Shown: piece by piece, positions 33,929 through 42,536 of the stretch
How the letters are laid out: each line of letters begins with the position of its first letter
Position numbering within the stretch: the first letter of the stretch is position 1
Assembly: GCF_002902905.1 (NCBI RefSeq)
Contig: NZ_CP026124.1
Coordinates: 4,836,001 to 4,900,000 of the forward strand
Length of the DNA: 64,000 nt
Source of the DNA: Achromobacter sp. AONIH1
GTDB taxonomy: Bacteria; Pseudomonadota; Gammaproteobacteria; Burkholderiales; Burkholderiaceae_B
Reading direction: 5' to 3'
Made by a program: the position numbers and the translations under genes
The notes under the pieces: model-generated
Database searches by the model: none
Told to the model about the DNA's origin: nothing
What the model saw: the letters and a program-made list of their open reading frames with translations, nothing else

Positions 33929-34782
33929 GCCGCCAGCTCCGCCACGCCGTTGTTCAGCACCGCCACGCCGCGCTCCTGCGCCCAGGCGCGGAACTGCAGC
34001 CGCCCGCCATCGCGCCAAATGTCCACGCGCAGCGTTTCGCCGGGAAAGAACGGCGCGGAAAAGCGCGTGGCGATGCTGGCCAGGCGCTTGCCGCCCTGGC
34101 CGCAGGCCCGCGCCAGCGCGCGGCCGGCCATGCCATAGGTGCACAGCCCATGCAGGATGGGCCGGTCGAAGCCCGCCTCGCGCGCCATGCGCGGCACGGC
34201 GTGCACCGGGTTGAGGTCGCCATTCAGCCGGTACAGCAGCGCCTGCTGCGGCAGCGTGGGCAGCAGCACGGACTCGTCGGGCGCGCGCTCCGGCGGCGCC
34301 GGCAGCGCCGGCGGCGGTTCGTCGCCCGCGCCGAAGCCGCCATCGGCGCGGCAGAACGACACGTGCTCGACGGTGGCCAGCGGCTGGCCGCTGGCGGCGT
34401 CGGAAATCTCGCGCGCCGTGACCACCAGCGCGCCCTTGCCGGCGCCCTTGTCGACCACGCGCGTGACGCGGGTCCGGCTGCGCACCTCGGCCTGCGCGGG
34501 CAAGGGGGCATGGAACGCCATGCGGTGCTCGCCGTGCAGGATGCGCAGCCAGTCGATGCCGGTGGCCGGATCGGCCGCCCAGCCGTTGGGCGCGCCCACC
34601 GTGGCCAGGAAGGTGGGCGCCACCGCCGTGTCCTGTTCATGCACGTAGCGCAGCTCGGCTTCGTCCAGCGGATCGCCGCCATAACCCAGTCCCAGCGCAT
34701 AGATCATGCAGTCGCGCGCGGTGTAGCGGTCGACGCGGTCGTCGAACGTCCATGCCCGCAGGCGTTGATAGTCGATAGCCAT
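33925..34782 (-). CDS. hotdog-fold acyl-CoA hydratase (MFE-2/MaoC type)
   Basis: A 285-residue double-hotdog hydratase adding water to trans-2-enoyl-CoA. The N-terminal half lacks catalytic residues; the C-terminal half has the hydratase 2 motif LNGDLNPVHAVPRMAREAGF followed by PILHGLCTYG, with Asp and His as the catalytic pair. The AAGGAGAGG ribosome site supports ATG 34782. The length matches the hydratase part of eukaryotic MFE-2. Same operon as the two Bug receptors upstream and the ligase downstream. Confidence 0.9.
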   Translation of the reverse strand: MAIDYQRLRAWTFDDRVDRYTARDCMIYALGLGYGGDPLDEAELRYVHEQDTAVAPTFLATVGAPNGWAADPATGIDWLRILHGEHRMAFHAPLPAQAEVRSRTRVTRVVDKGAGKGALVVTAREISDAASGQPLATVEHVSFCRADGGFGAGDEPPPALPAPPERAPDESVLLPTLPQQALLYRLNGDLNPVHAVPRMAREAGFDRPILHGLCTYGMAGRALARACGQGGKRLASIATRFSAPFFPGETLRVDIWRDGGRLQFRAWAQERGVAVLNNGVAELAA

Positions 34783-34834
34783 TGCCTCTCCTTGTGCGTC
34801 GCGGGCCGGCGCCGGAACGCCGCCCGCCCCGCCG

Positions 34835-35818
34835 TCACTCCGCCTTGATGCCGGCGGCCTTGATGATCTTTTCCCAGCGGACCTTTTCCGAGCGGATGAA
34901 GCCGTCGAACTCGGCCGGCGTGCCGCCCTGGACAATGCCGCCCTGCTGCGCCAGCTGCTGCTTCACGTCCGGGTCGGCCAGCGCGGCGTTCAGCGCTTCG
35001 TTCAGGCGGGCGACCACGGCCGGCGGGGTCTTGGCCGAGACCAGCACGCCCAGCCAGGCGCCGACGTCGATGTCCGGATAGCCCTGCTCGGCCAGTGTCG
35101 GCACGTCGGGCAGGATCTGGCTGCGCTCGCGCGTGGTCACGGCCAGCGCGCGCAACCGGCCCGCCTTGACCAGCGGCGCCACGGTGATGACGTTCTCCAC
35201 CGTGAAATCGACCTGTCCGGCAAGCAGGTCGTTGGTGGCGGGCGCCGCGCCCTTGTACGGCACGGTGACGGCGGCGATGCCGAGGCGGTTCTTCAGCAGT
35301 TCGCCGCCCAGGTGGCCCGAGGTGCCGATCATGGACACCGCCATCGACAGGCCGCCGGGCTTGTCCTTGGCATGGGCGCGGAAGTCCGCCAGCGTCTTGA
35401 CCGGCGAGCTGGCGTTGACCACCAGCGCGTTCGGCATGGTGATGACGCGCGCCACCGGCGCGAAATCCTCCATGCGGTAAGGCAGCTTGTCGTAGAGCGT
35501 GTAATTGACCGCGTTCGGTCCGCTGCTGCCCATGATGAGCGTGTAGCCGTCCGGCTCGGCCCGCAACATGCTCTGCATGCCCAGGATGCCGGCGGCGCCG
35601 GCCACGTTCTCGACCACGACCGGTTGCTTGAGCAGCTCGGACAGCTTCTTGCCGACCACGCGGCTGGTGATGTCGAGGATGCCGCCCGGCGAGCTGGGCG
35701 CGATCAGCCGCAGCGGCTTGTTGGGGTAGTCGCCGGCCGCCTGGGCGGATGGCGGCAGGGCAAGGCCGGCCGTCAGGCCGGCCAGCAGCGCCAGCGCGGC
35801 GCGTCTGGATACGTTCAT
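34835..35818 (-). CDS. Bug (TctC) family periplasmic solute receptor
   Basis: A 327-residue extracytoplasmic receptor with signal peptide (SRRAALALLAGLTAGLALPPSAQA). Family landmarks: RLIAPSSPGGILDITSRVV, VENVAGAAGILG, TVPYKGAAPATNDLLAGQVD. Strong ribosome site ACAGGAGA. Second of two receptors at the head of the acyl-CoA operon, so it probably binds the acid that the downstream ligase activates (inference). Confidence 0.92.
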   Translation of the reverse strand: MNVSRRAALALLAGLTAGLALPPSAQAAGDYPNKPLRLIAPSSPGGILDITSRVVGKKLSELLKQPVVVENVAGAAGILGMQSMLRAEPDGYTLIMGSSGPNAVNYTLYDKLPYRMEDFAPVARVITMPNALVVNASSPVKTLADFRAHAKDKPGGLSMAVSMIGTSGHLGGELLKNRLGIAAVTVPYKGAAPATNDLLAGQVDFTVENVITVAPLVKAGRLRALAVTTRERSQILPDVPTLAEQGYPDIDVGAWLGVLVSAKTPPAVVARLNEALNAALADPDVKQQLAQQGGIVQGGTPAEFDGFIRSEKVRWEKIIKAAGIKAE

Positions 35819-35859
35819 GGTGGAGTCTCCTGTGTTTTTTTCTTGTGGTCCGGCCGCGC

Positions 35860-36825
35860 TCAGTTCACGGTCAGTCCGGTGGCCTGCACCACGTCCCGCC
35901 ACTTGCGCTCTTCCGCCGCCAGGAAGGCCCTGGCCTCGTCCGGGCCGCCCGTCAGCGGACGCGCATAAATGCGGTCCATGAATTCGCGCACATCGGGTTC
36001 GCGGTTGATCTGCGCGACCGCCTCGGTCAGCGTCTTCAGGACCGGTTGCGGGATGCGCGCCGGCGCCGCCAGGAAATAGACGGCTTCCACGTCATAGCCC
36101 TTCAGCCCGCCCTCCTCGATGGTGGGCAGGTCCGGCATGGCCTTCATCCGTTCGCGCCCGGTCACGGCCAGCGCCTTGAGCTTGCCCGACTGCACCAGCG
36201 GAATGGCCGTGGAAACGCTGCCGAACATCATGTCGACGGTGCCCGAGACCAGATCCACCTCGGCCGGCGACACGCCCTTGTAGGGCACGTGGGTCATGTC
36301 CACGCCAGCCATCACCTTGAACAGCTCGCCCGCCAGATGGATGGAAGACCCCATGCCGGCCGAGCCGAAGGTCAGCTTGCCGGGCGACTTGCGGGCCTCG
36401 CGGACCAGATCGGCCACGCCGTTCAGCCGCGAGGCCGCCGGCACCACCAGGATGTTCGGCGTCGACGCCACCATGCCGATCGGCATCAGGTCGCGCTCCC
36501 AGTCATAGGGGTTGCGTTGCATCGCCGCGTTGGCGGCCACGTAGTTCGCCGCCATCGCGATCGTGTAGCCGTCGGCCGGCGCCTGCGCCAGGGCCTGGAC
36601 GGCGATATTGCCGCCGGCGCCGGGCCGGTTCTCCACGATGAACGTCTGGTTGAACTTCTCGCCGAGCTTCTTGGCGTACAGCCGGGCCAGCAGGTCGGTG
36701 GCGCCGCCCGGCGCGAAGCCGACGTACAGGCGCACCGGCTTGTCCGGATAGGCGCCGGCGCCGCTGGCCGCGCCCGTCGCGGCCAGGCTCAGCACGGCGG
36801 CCAACAGTCCCTTCAACATTGCCAT
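35860..36825 (-). CDS. Bug (TctC) family periplasmic solute receptor
   Basis: A 321-residue receptor paralogous to its downstream neighbour. The signal peptide ends near GAASGAGA; mature landmarks are VRLYVGFAPGGATDLLARL, VENRPGAGGNIAVQAL and HVPYKGVSPAEVDLVSGTVD. First gene of the minus-strand acyl-CoA operon. AGGAG precedes ATG 36825; ATG 36819 is also possible. Two receptors in one operon may mean two related substrates. Confidence 0.92.
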   Translation of the reverse strand: MAMLKGLLAAVLSLAATGAASGAGAYPDKPVRLYVGFAPGGATDLLARLYAKKLGEKFNQTFIVENRPGAGGNIAVQALAQAPADGYTIAMAANYVAANAAMQRNPYDWERDLMPIGMVASTPNILVVPAASRLNGVADLVREARKSPGKLTFGSAGMGSSIHLAGELFKVMAGVDMTHVPYKGVSPAEVDLVSGTVDMMFGSVSTAIPLVQSGKLKALAVTGRERMKAMPDLPTIEEGGLKGYDVEAVYFLAAPARIPQPVLKTLTEAVAQINREPDVREFMDRIYARPLTGGPDEARAFLAAEERKWRDVVQATGLTVN

Positions 36826-36873
36826 GAGTGGATCTCCTGAGAGGATGGAAGGCATGCCGGGCGCTGCTTATTT

Positions 36874-36920
36874 ATCCGACATGCCAAACACTATACCCGC
36901 ACATCGGATTTAATTGTCAA
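36874..36920 (-). promoter_or_regulatory. promoter with dyad, head of the minus-strand acyl-CoA operon
   Basis: On the minus strand, TTGACA (36920-36915) and TATAGT (36895-36890) are near-consensus -35 and -10 hexamers, 19 bases apart, slightly long. ATCCGA (36874-36879) and TCGGAT (36904-36909) form an inverted pair around the -10, in operator position. The region is shared with the divergent SDR gene. Confidence 0.5.
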
Positions 36921-37022
36921 TTTTTACGGTGGTGTGTATATTGATTCGGCATCTCGTATGATTAACACAGCGGACGCCGAGGCGGCCAGCCCGCCGCGCG
37001 GCCAGGAAAAGGGAACCGAAAC

Positions 37023-37775
37023 ATGGATTTGCAGCTCACCGGCAAAGTCGCCGTCATCACCGGATCCGGCCGCGGCATCGGCTACGCCTCGGCCCTGGCG
37101 CTGGCGCGCGAAGGCGCGCGCATCGTGATCACCGACATCGACCCCGACTCCGTGCGCCAGGCTGTCGCCGGCTTGAAGGAAGCCGGCTTCGAGGCCATCG
37201 GCGCCGTGCTGGACGTCTGCGACGACGGCCAAGTGCGTGCCATGGCCGACGAGGCAGCGCGCGCCTACGGCGGCATCGACATCCTGGTCAACAACGCCGG
37301 CTTCACCCGCGACAAGTATCTGCTCAAGATGCCGGAAGCGGACTGGGACGCCGTGGTCGACACCATCCTGAAAGGCGCCTACCACTGCACCCGGGCGGCC
37401 CTGCCCTCCATGATGGAAAGAAAGTGGGGCCGCGTGATCAACATCGCCTCGCGCGCGCACTGGGGCAACCCCGGCCAGACCAACTACTCCGCCGCCAAGG
37501 CCGGCCTGATCGGCTTCACCCGCGCGCTGGCGCTGGAGCAGGGCAAGTTCAACATCACCGCCAACGCCATCGCCCCGGGCCTGATCGAAACGCCGCTGGT
37601 GCGCGGCCTGTCCACCTACGACATGCTGCGCGCCAACGCGCTGGCGCGCCAGCCGGTCCAGCGCCTGGGCGCGGTCGAGGACATCGCCGACGCGGTCGCC
37701 TTTCTGGCCTCGGAGCGCGCCTCGTTCATCACCGGCGAACTGCTGCACGTGACCGGCGGCCGCTATGCCTCGTGA
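37023..37775 (+). CDS. short-chain dehydrogenase/reductase (FabG-like)
   Basis: A 250-residue NAD(P)-dependent oxidoreductase. The cofactor motif TGSGRGIG lies at 14-21, NNAG at about 90, the catalytic Ser in INIASRAH, and YSAAK with Tyr and Lys near 155-159. It ends in TGELLHVTGGRYAS, the usual C-terminal consensus. Likely oxidises a 3-hydroxyacyl-CoA. First gene of the plus-strand arm, followed by the MaoC hydratase. Confidence 0.92.
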   Translation: MDLQLTGKVAVITGSGRGIGYASALALAREGARIVITDIDPDSVRQAVAGLKEAGFEAIGAVLDVCDDGQVRAMADEAARAYGGIDILVNNAGFTRDKYLLKMPEADWDAVVDTILKGAYHCTRAALPSMMERKWGRVINIASRAHWGNPGQTNYSAAKAGLIGFTRALALEQGKFNITANAIAPGLIETPLVRGLSTYDMLRANALARQPVQRLGAVEDIADAVAFLASERASFITGELLHVTGGRYAS

Positions 37776-37810
37776 CGCCCTCGTTCCCGCCATCGCCCCC
37801 GGAGCCGCCC

Positions 37811-38275
37811 ATGCCTGAAGCCCCTGCCTGCGGCCCGCTGGACGTCGGCCATGTGTTCGAGTCCGCCGGCCGCACCATCACCGAAAGCGACATCGTCGGC
37901 TTCGCCTGCCTGTCGGGCGATTTCAACCGGCTGCACGTCGACCACGAATACGCCAAGGGCACGCCCTTCGGGCAGCGCATCGCCCACGGTCTGCTGGTGC
38001 TGTCGGTGCTGTCCGGCCTGACTACCCAGTCCAGCGGCTACCGCCGCCTGGAGCCCCATGTGCTGGCGCTGATCGATCTGCATTGCCGCTTTCCGAAGCC
38101 GACCTTCATCGGCGATACGATTTTCGTGCGCGTAACGGTGGCCGAAAGGACCGCCAACCACCGCCCCGGCAAGGACAAGGTGGTGTTCCGGCGCGAAGCC
38201 ATCAACCAACGCGGCGAAGTCGTGGCGCAAGCCGATTTCGCCATGCTGATGCGGCCCATGGAGAGCCAGGCATGA
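37811..38275 (+). CDS. MaoC family acyl-CoA hydratase
   Basis: A 154-residue single-hotdog hydratase. The hydratase 2 motif is FACLSGDFNRLHVDHEYAKGTPFGQRIAHG in landmark form, with Asp and His as catalytic residues. Works on enoyl-CoA. The stop overlaps the ATG of the NDP-forming ligase gene (ATGA). Confidence 0.9.
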   Translation: MPEAPACGPLDVGHVFESAGRTITESDIVGFACLSGDFNRLHVDHEYAKGTPFGQRIAHGLLVLSVLSGLTTQSSGYRRLEPHVLALIDLHCRFPKPTFIGDTIFVRVTVAERTANHRPGKDKVVFRREAINQRGEVVAQADFAMLMRPMESQA

Positions 38276-40371
38276 AACCCTTCGCGGACCTGACCCGCTT
38301 CATCAACCCGCGCGGCATCGCCGTGGTCGGCGCGTCGCCGCGCGAATCCAGCCAGGGACGCCGGCTGTACGAGAACCTGGCGCTGCATTCCGCGGCGCCG
38401 GGCGAGGTCTATCCGGTCAACCCGGCCTACGAGGAAATCGGCGGACGCCGCTGCTGGCCCTCGATCAGCAACCTGCCGGCAGGCGACATCGACGTCGCGC
38501 TGGTGATGGTCAACGCCGCGCGCGTGCTGGACACGCTCAAGCAGTGCGTGCGGCGCGGCATTCCCTATGCCGTCGTCATGACCTCCGGCTTCTCCGAGGC
38601 CGGCGAAGAAGGCCGGCGCCTGGAACGCGAGATCGCAGAGCTGTGCCGCGACACCGGCCTGCACGTCTACGGACCGAACTGCCCCGGCTTCGTGAACGTG
38701 CGCGACCGCATCGGCATGACCTTCTCGCCCGCCTTCAAGGACGACCTGAACAGCGGCGGCATCGGCCTGGCCACGCAGGGCGGAGGGCTGGGCCGCAACC
38801 TGCTGCAAGGCCTGTCCCATGGCGAAGGCGTGGGGCTGTGGTTCTCCGCCGGCAACGAGGTCGACCTGGAGATTCCCGATTTCGTCGCCCACATGGCGGC
38901 CGACCCCCGGATCCGCGTGATCGCGCTGCTGATGGAAGGCGTGAAGGACGGCCGCCGCCTGACCGCCGCCCTGCAGCTGGCGCGCGAGCGCGGCAAGCCC
39001 GTGGTTGTGCTGAAGGTCGGCCGCTCCGAGGCCGGCGTGCGCGCGGCCCAGTCGCATACCGCCTCGGTGGCGGGCACGGCCGCCGTCAATAGCGCGGTGT
39101 TCCGGCAGTTCGGCGCCATCGAGGTCGACGACCTGGACCAGCTCCTGGCCGTATCGCAACTGCTGACGCGCGCCTCGGCCAAGAGCGGCAACGGGCTGTG
39201 CATCTACACGTTTTCAGGCGGCACCGCCGCGCTGGCCGCCGACCTGGCCGGCGCGGCGCGCCTGCCGATGGCCGGACTGGCGCCCGCCACGCAAGCCGCC
39301 CTGGCCGCGCTGCTGCCGGATTTCGCCAGCATCGGCAATCCGGTGGACACCACCGCCGACATCCTGCGCAATCCGGAAGCCTCGGCCGAATGCCTGCGCA
39401 TCCTATGCGCCGATCCCTCGGTCGGCACGGTGCTGTATCCCATTCCGATGGACTATGGCGCCATCACGGACGCGATGGCCGAATCCATCGTCTCGGTGGC
39501 CTCGCGGACGGACACCCTGATCGTGCCGGTCTGGATGAGCCGCCGACTGAGCGCGGGCTACTCCGTGATGGAACGGGCGGGCCTGCTGCCCTTCCTGTCG
39601 CTGTCGGACGCCATCGCCGCCCTGTCCCGCGCCATCGCCTGGAAAGCCGAGCCGGCGCCCCCCGCCGCCCTGCCCCCGGCGGCCAGCGACGCGCGCGCGC
39701 TCAGCGAAGCCGACGCCAAGGCGATGCTGCGCGACGCCGGCCTGCCCATGCCCGCCGGACGAATCGCGCGCAGCGCCGACGAGGCCGCCGCCCATGCCGC
39801 CGCGCTGGGCTTTCCCGTGGTCATGAAAGTGGTCAGCGCGCAGATCCTGCACAAGACCGAGGCCGGCGGCGTCAGGCTGGGCATCGCCTCGGAAGACGCG
39901 GCGCGCCAGGCCCATGCCGCCATCCACGAGGCCGTGGCGCGCCACCGTCCCGACACCCGCATCGACGGCGTGCTGGTCGAGCGCATGCTGCCGCCGGGCG
40001 GGCGCGAGGTGCTGATCGGCGTGCACCGCGACGCGGCCTTCGGCCTGGTGATGACTTTCGGCCTGGGCGGCATCTACGTCGAGACCCTGCGCGACGTGGC
40101 GCACCGCATGATCCCGCTCTCGCCCGAGGATGCGCGCGCGCTGACGCGCGAGATCCGCCATGTCGAGATCCTGGACGGCGTGCGCGGCCAGGCGCCCGCC
40201 GATTTCGCCGCGCTGGAGGCGCTGATCCTGCGGGTGTCCGACTTCGCCTGGCAACATCGCGACACGCTGCACGAACTGGAACTCAACCCCGTCTGGGTCG
40301 GCGCCGCCGGACAGGGCGCGGTGCCGCTGGACGCGCTGCTCGCCTTCCAGGGCGAGGCGCGGGCCGACTGA
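38272..40371 (+). CDS. NDP-forming acyl-CoA ligase (fused alpha/beta, ACD type)
   Basis: A 699-residue protein of the acetyl/acyl-CoA synthetase (ADP- or GDP-forming) family. CoA-binding domain at the N-terminus (INPRGIAVVGASPRESSQGR), ligase domain with the phosphohistidine region QSHTASVAGTAAV near His261, and a C-terminal ATP-grasp domain (VMKVVSAQILHKTEAGGVRLG, then VERMLPPGGREVLIGVHRD). Acts with its operon partners to interconvert an acyl-CoA and free acid. It is a second, mechanistically different ligase beside the AMP-forming one in the divergent arm. Confidence 0.9.
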   Translation: MKPFADLTRFINPRGIAVVGASPRESSQGRRLYENLALHSAAPGEVYPVNPAYEEIGGRRCWPSISNLPAGDIDVALVMVNAARVLDTLKQCVRRGIPYAVVMTSGFSEAGEEGRRLEREIAELCRDTGLHVYGPNCPGFVNVRDRIGMTFSPAFKDDLNSGGIGLATQGGGLGRNLLQGLSHGEGVGLWFSAGNEVDLEIPDFVAHMAADPRIRVIALLMEGVKDGRRLTAALQLARERGKPVVVLKVGRSEAGVRAAQSHTASVAGTAAVNSAVFRQFGAIEVDDLDQLLAVSQLLTRASAKSGNGLCIYTFSGGTAALAADLAGAARLPMAGLAPATQAALAALLPDFASIGNPVDTTADILRNPEASAECLRILCADPSVGTVLYPIPMDYGAITDAMAESIVSVASRTDTLIVPVWMSRRLSAGYSVMERAGLLPFLSLSDAIAALSRAIAWKAEPAPPAALPPAASDARALSEADAKAMLRDAGLPMPAGRIARSADEAAAHAAALGFPVVMKVVSAQILHKTEAGGVRLGIASEDAARQAHAAIHEAVARHRPDTRIDGVLVERMLPPGGREVLIGVHRDAAFGLVMTFGLGGIYVETLRDVAHRMIPLSPEDARALTREIRHVEILDGVRGQAPADFAALEALILRVSDFAWQHRDTLHELELNPVWVGAAGQGAVPLDALLAFQGEARAD

Positions 40372-40388
40372 CCACTACCGGGAACATC

Positions 40389-41543
40389 ATGGACTTCTCG
40401 CTGGATTCCACCCAGACCGAATTGCTGGATTCGCTGCGCCGCTACCTGAACGCGGAAGTCGCGCCCATCGTCGACCGCTACGAGGCCGAGGGCCGCATGG
40501 TGCCGCAGGAAATGCTGCGCGCCATGCGCGACTTCGGCCTGCTGGGCGGCATGCTGCCGGAACGGGACGGCGGCTACGGCCTGCCGGCCACGACCTACGG
40601 CATGCTGATCGCCGAGGTGGCGCGCGTCTGGCCCGCCCTGCGCAGCATCGTCAGCACCAGCAACCTGGCCGCTTCGGTGCTGACCGATGGCGGCTCGCCC
40701 GAACTCAAGGAAAAGTACCTGCCGCGCATCCTGTCCGGCGAAGCCATCGCCAGCTTCGCGCTGAGCGAGCCCAACATCGGCTCGGACGCGGCCAATATCG
40801 AAACCCGCGCCGACGAGACCGCCACCGGCTGGCGCGTCAACGGCCGCAAGCTCTATATCAGCCTGGGGCCGGTCTGCGAGCTGGGCGTGGTGTTCGTACG
40901 GACGCGGCGCCGTGACGGCGCGCAAGGCGTGTCCTGCCTGCTGTTCGAGCGCGGCATGGCCGGCTTTTCGTCCAGCCCGATCCCCAAGATGGGCATGCTG
41001 AGCTGTCCATTGGGCGAACTGCTGTTCGAGGACGTGGACATCCCCGCCTCGCACCTGGTCGGCACCGAAGGCAAGGGCTTCGCCCTGGCCAAGAAATACC
41101 TCAATATCGGCCGCTGCGTGGTGGCCTTCTCTGCCCTGGGCATCGCCCAGGCCGCCTATGACGCGGCGGTAAAATACGCCGGCGAACGGGTCCAGTTCGG
41201 ACGGCCCATCGGCGGCTTCCAGCTGGTGCAGCAGATGATCGCCGACATGATGACGCTGGTCGAGACCTCGCGCCTGCTGTGCTATCGCGCCGCCGACGCG
41301 CTGGACCGCGACGCGGCGGACAGCCAGCTGCTGTGCTCCATGGCCAAGCGCCACGCCACCGACGCCGTGCTGCGCGTGGCCGAGACCGCCATGCAGGTGC
41401 ATGGCGGCGCCGGCTACACCACGCTGTTCCCGGTCGAGCGCCATTACCGCGACGCCCGCCACCTGAGCATCGCCGAAGGCACCAACCAGATCCAGTCCCT
41501 GTTGATGGCGCAAGGCGTCCTGGGCCTGTCCGCGCTGAAATGA
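40389..41543 (+). CDS. acyl-CoA dehydrogenase
   Basis: A 384-residue FAD enzyme. Landmarks: FALSEPNIGSDAANIETRA, INGRK-like VNGRKLYISLGPVC, GRCVVAFSALGIAQAAYDAA, and the C-terminal SIAEGTNQIQ, in which the Glu is the catalytic base, as in the short/medium-chain type. Starts 17 bases after the ligase gene and is read with it. Different subfamily from the acyl-CoA dehydrogenase at 31207. Confidence 0.92.
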   Translation: MDFSLDSTQTELLDSLRRYLNAEVAPIVDRYEAEGRMVPQEMLRAMRDFGLLGGMLPERDGGYGLPATTYGMLIAEVARVWPALRSIVSTSNLAASVLTDGGSPELKEKYLPRILSGEAIASFALSEPNIGSDAANIETRADETATGWRVNGRKLYISLGPVCELGVVFVRTRRRDGAQGVSCLLFERGMAGFSSSPIPKMGMLSCPLGELLFEDVDIPASHLVGTEGKGFALAKKYLNIGRCVVAFSALGIAQAAYDAAVKYAGERVQFGRPIGGFQLVQQMIADMMTLVETSRLLCYRAADALDRDAADSQLLCSMAKRHATDAVLRVAETAMQVHGGAGYTTLFPVERHYRDARHLSIAEGTNQIQSLLMAQGVLGLSALK

Positions 41544-41592
41544 TCGCTAGCGCCGGCCTCGCGGCCGGTTCCAACACCCACCGTCCCGCCCC

Positions 41593-42330
41593 ATGCCTCA
41601 AATCATTCCGACCGCCCAACGCGTCCTGCAAGTCTTCGAAGTCTATGCCCGCGAACGCCGCCCGCTGACGAATTCCGAAATGGCTCGCATGCTGGACCTG
41701 GCCGACAGCAGTTGCTCCGACCTGCTGTACACGCTGCGCCAGGCCGGCTATCTGCTGCGCACGCCCAAGTCGCGCTATTTCCATCCCACCGGACGGCTGC
41801 TCGACGTGGCCCAGGGCATCGCGGCGGCCGATCCGCTGCAGGCCTTCGCCGGCGAGGCGCTGGAGATCCTGACGCGCCAGTCGGGAGAATCATCGATGTG
41901 CGGCCTGCTCGACGGCAACAAGGTGAAGATCTACGCCAGCCAGGAAAGCCCGCGCGCGCTGCGCTACGTGGTGCAACCCGGCACCACCTTCGCGCTGCAC
42001 GTGGCCGCGCTGGGCAAGGCGCTGCTGGGCGAGATGGGCGAGGCCGAACGCAACGCCCTCATCGACACCATGCAGTTCGAGCACGTGACCGCCAGCAGCA
42101 TCGCCGACGCCGCCACGCTGCGCGCGCAGATCGAGGCGCAGCGCGAGAAGCAGTACTTCACCAGCCGCGACGAGGGCAACGAGGGCGTCTCGGCCATCGG
42201 CATCGCCGGCCGCGTGGGCGGCCAGCTGACGGCCCTGTCCATCGTCGGCCCGACGCATCGGATGGACGCCAATATGGAGCAGTACGTCAAGGTCGCGCTG
42301 GAGGCTCGGGCGGAATTCTTCGAAAGGTAG
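41593..42330 (+). CDS. IclR family transcriptional regulator
   Basis: A 245-residue regulator with an N-terminal winged helix ([24 protein letters not shown]) and the IclR effector domain ([47 protein letters not shown]). It lies at the end of the plus-strand acyl-CoA arm and is a likely regulator of the whole divergent cluster. A CCGGCC/GGCCGG stem (41553-41568) precedes it. Confidence 0.9.
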   Translation: MPQIIPTAQRVLQVFEVYARERRPLTNSEMARMLDLADSSCSDLLYTLRQAGYLLRTPKSRYFHPTGRLLDVAQGIAAADPLQAFAGEALEILTRQSGESSMCGLLDGNKVKIYASQESPRALRYVVQPGTTFALHVAALGKALLGEMGEAERNALIDTMQFEHVTASSIADAATLRAQIEAQREKQYFTSRDEGNEGVSAIGIAGRVGGQLTALSIVGPTHRMDANMEQYVKVALEARAEFFER

Positions 42331-42335
42331 GGGGC

Positions 42336-42407
42336 CCCCCCGAGGCGCTGCGCGCCTTCCCCCAGGGGCATGCCTGCGGACCGGCTGAGCCGGATCCGCG
42401 GCATCCC
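42336..42407. repeat. structured intergenic repeat, copy C
   Basis: Third member of the family seen at 8427 and 9543. GAGGCGC-TGC-GCGCCTT stem, then ATGCC-T-GCGGA paired with TCCGC-GGCAT and inner CCGGC/GCCGG. The outer arms differ from both other copies yet still pair. It begins right after the IclR stop codon. Confidence 0.7.
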
Positions 42408-42447
42408 GATTGGGGGGCGGCGGCTTGGTGGGTGGCTGTGGTGCTGT

Positions 42448-42499
42448 GGCGCTTTGGTTTGGCGCTGTGGTTTGGTGCTGTGGTTTGGTGCTGTGGCTT
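42448..42499 (+). repeat. G/T-rich 13-bp tandem repeat
   Basis: Four back-to-back 13-base units (42448, 42461, 42474, 42487) of the form GGYGCTKTGGYTT, flanked on both sides by further G/T-rich sequence (42416-42536). The plus strand here has almost no A and little C, unlike the rest of the window. It is in the leader of the CoA-transferase gene. Confidence 0.75.
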
Positions 42500-42536
42500 G
42501 GCGGCGGTTGGACTGGCAGTCTTTGGGAGAGGGTGG

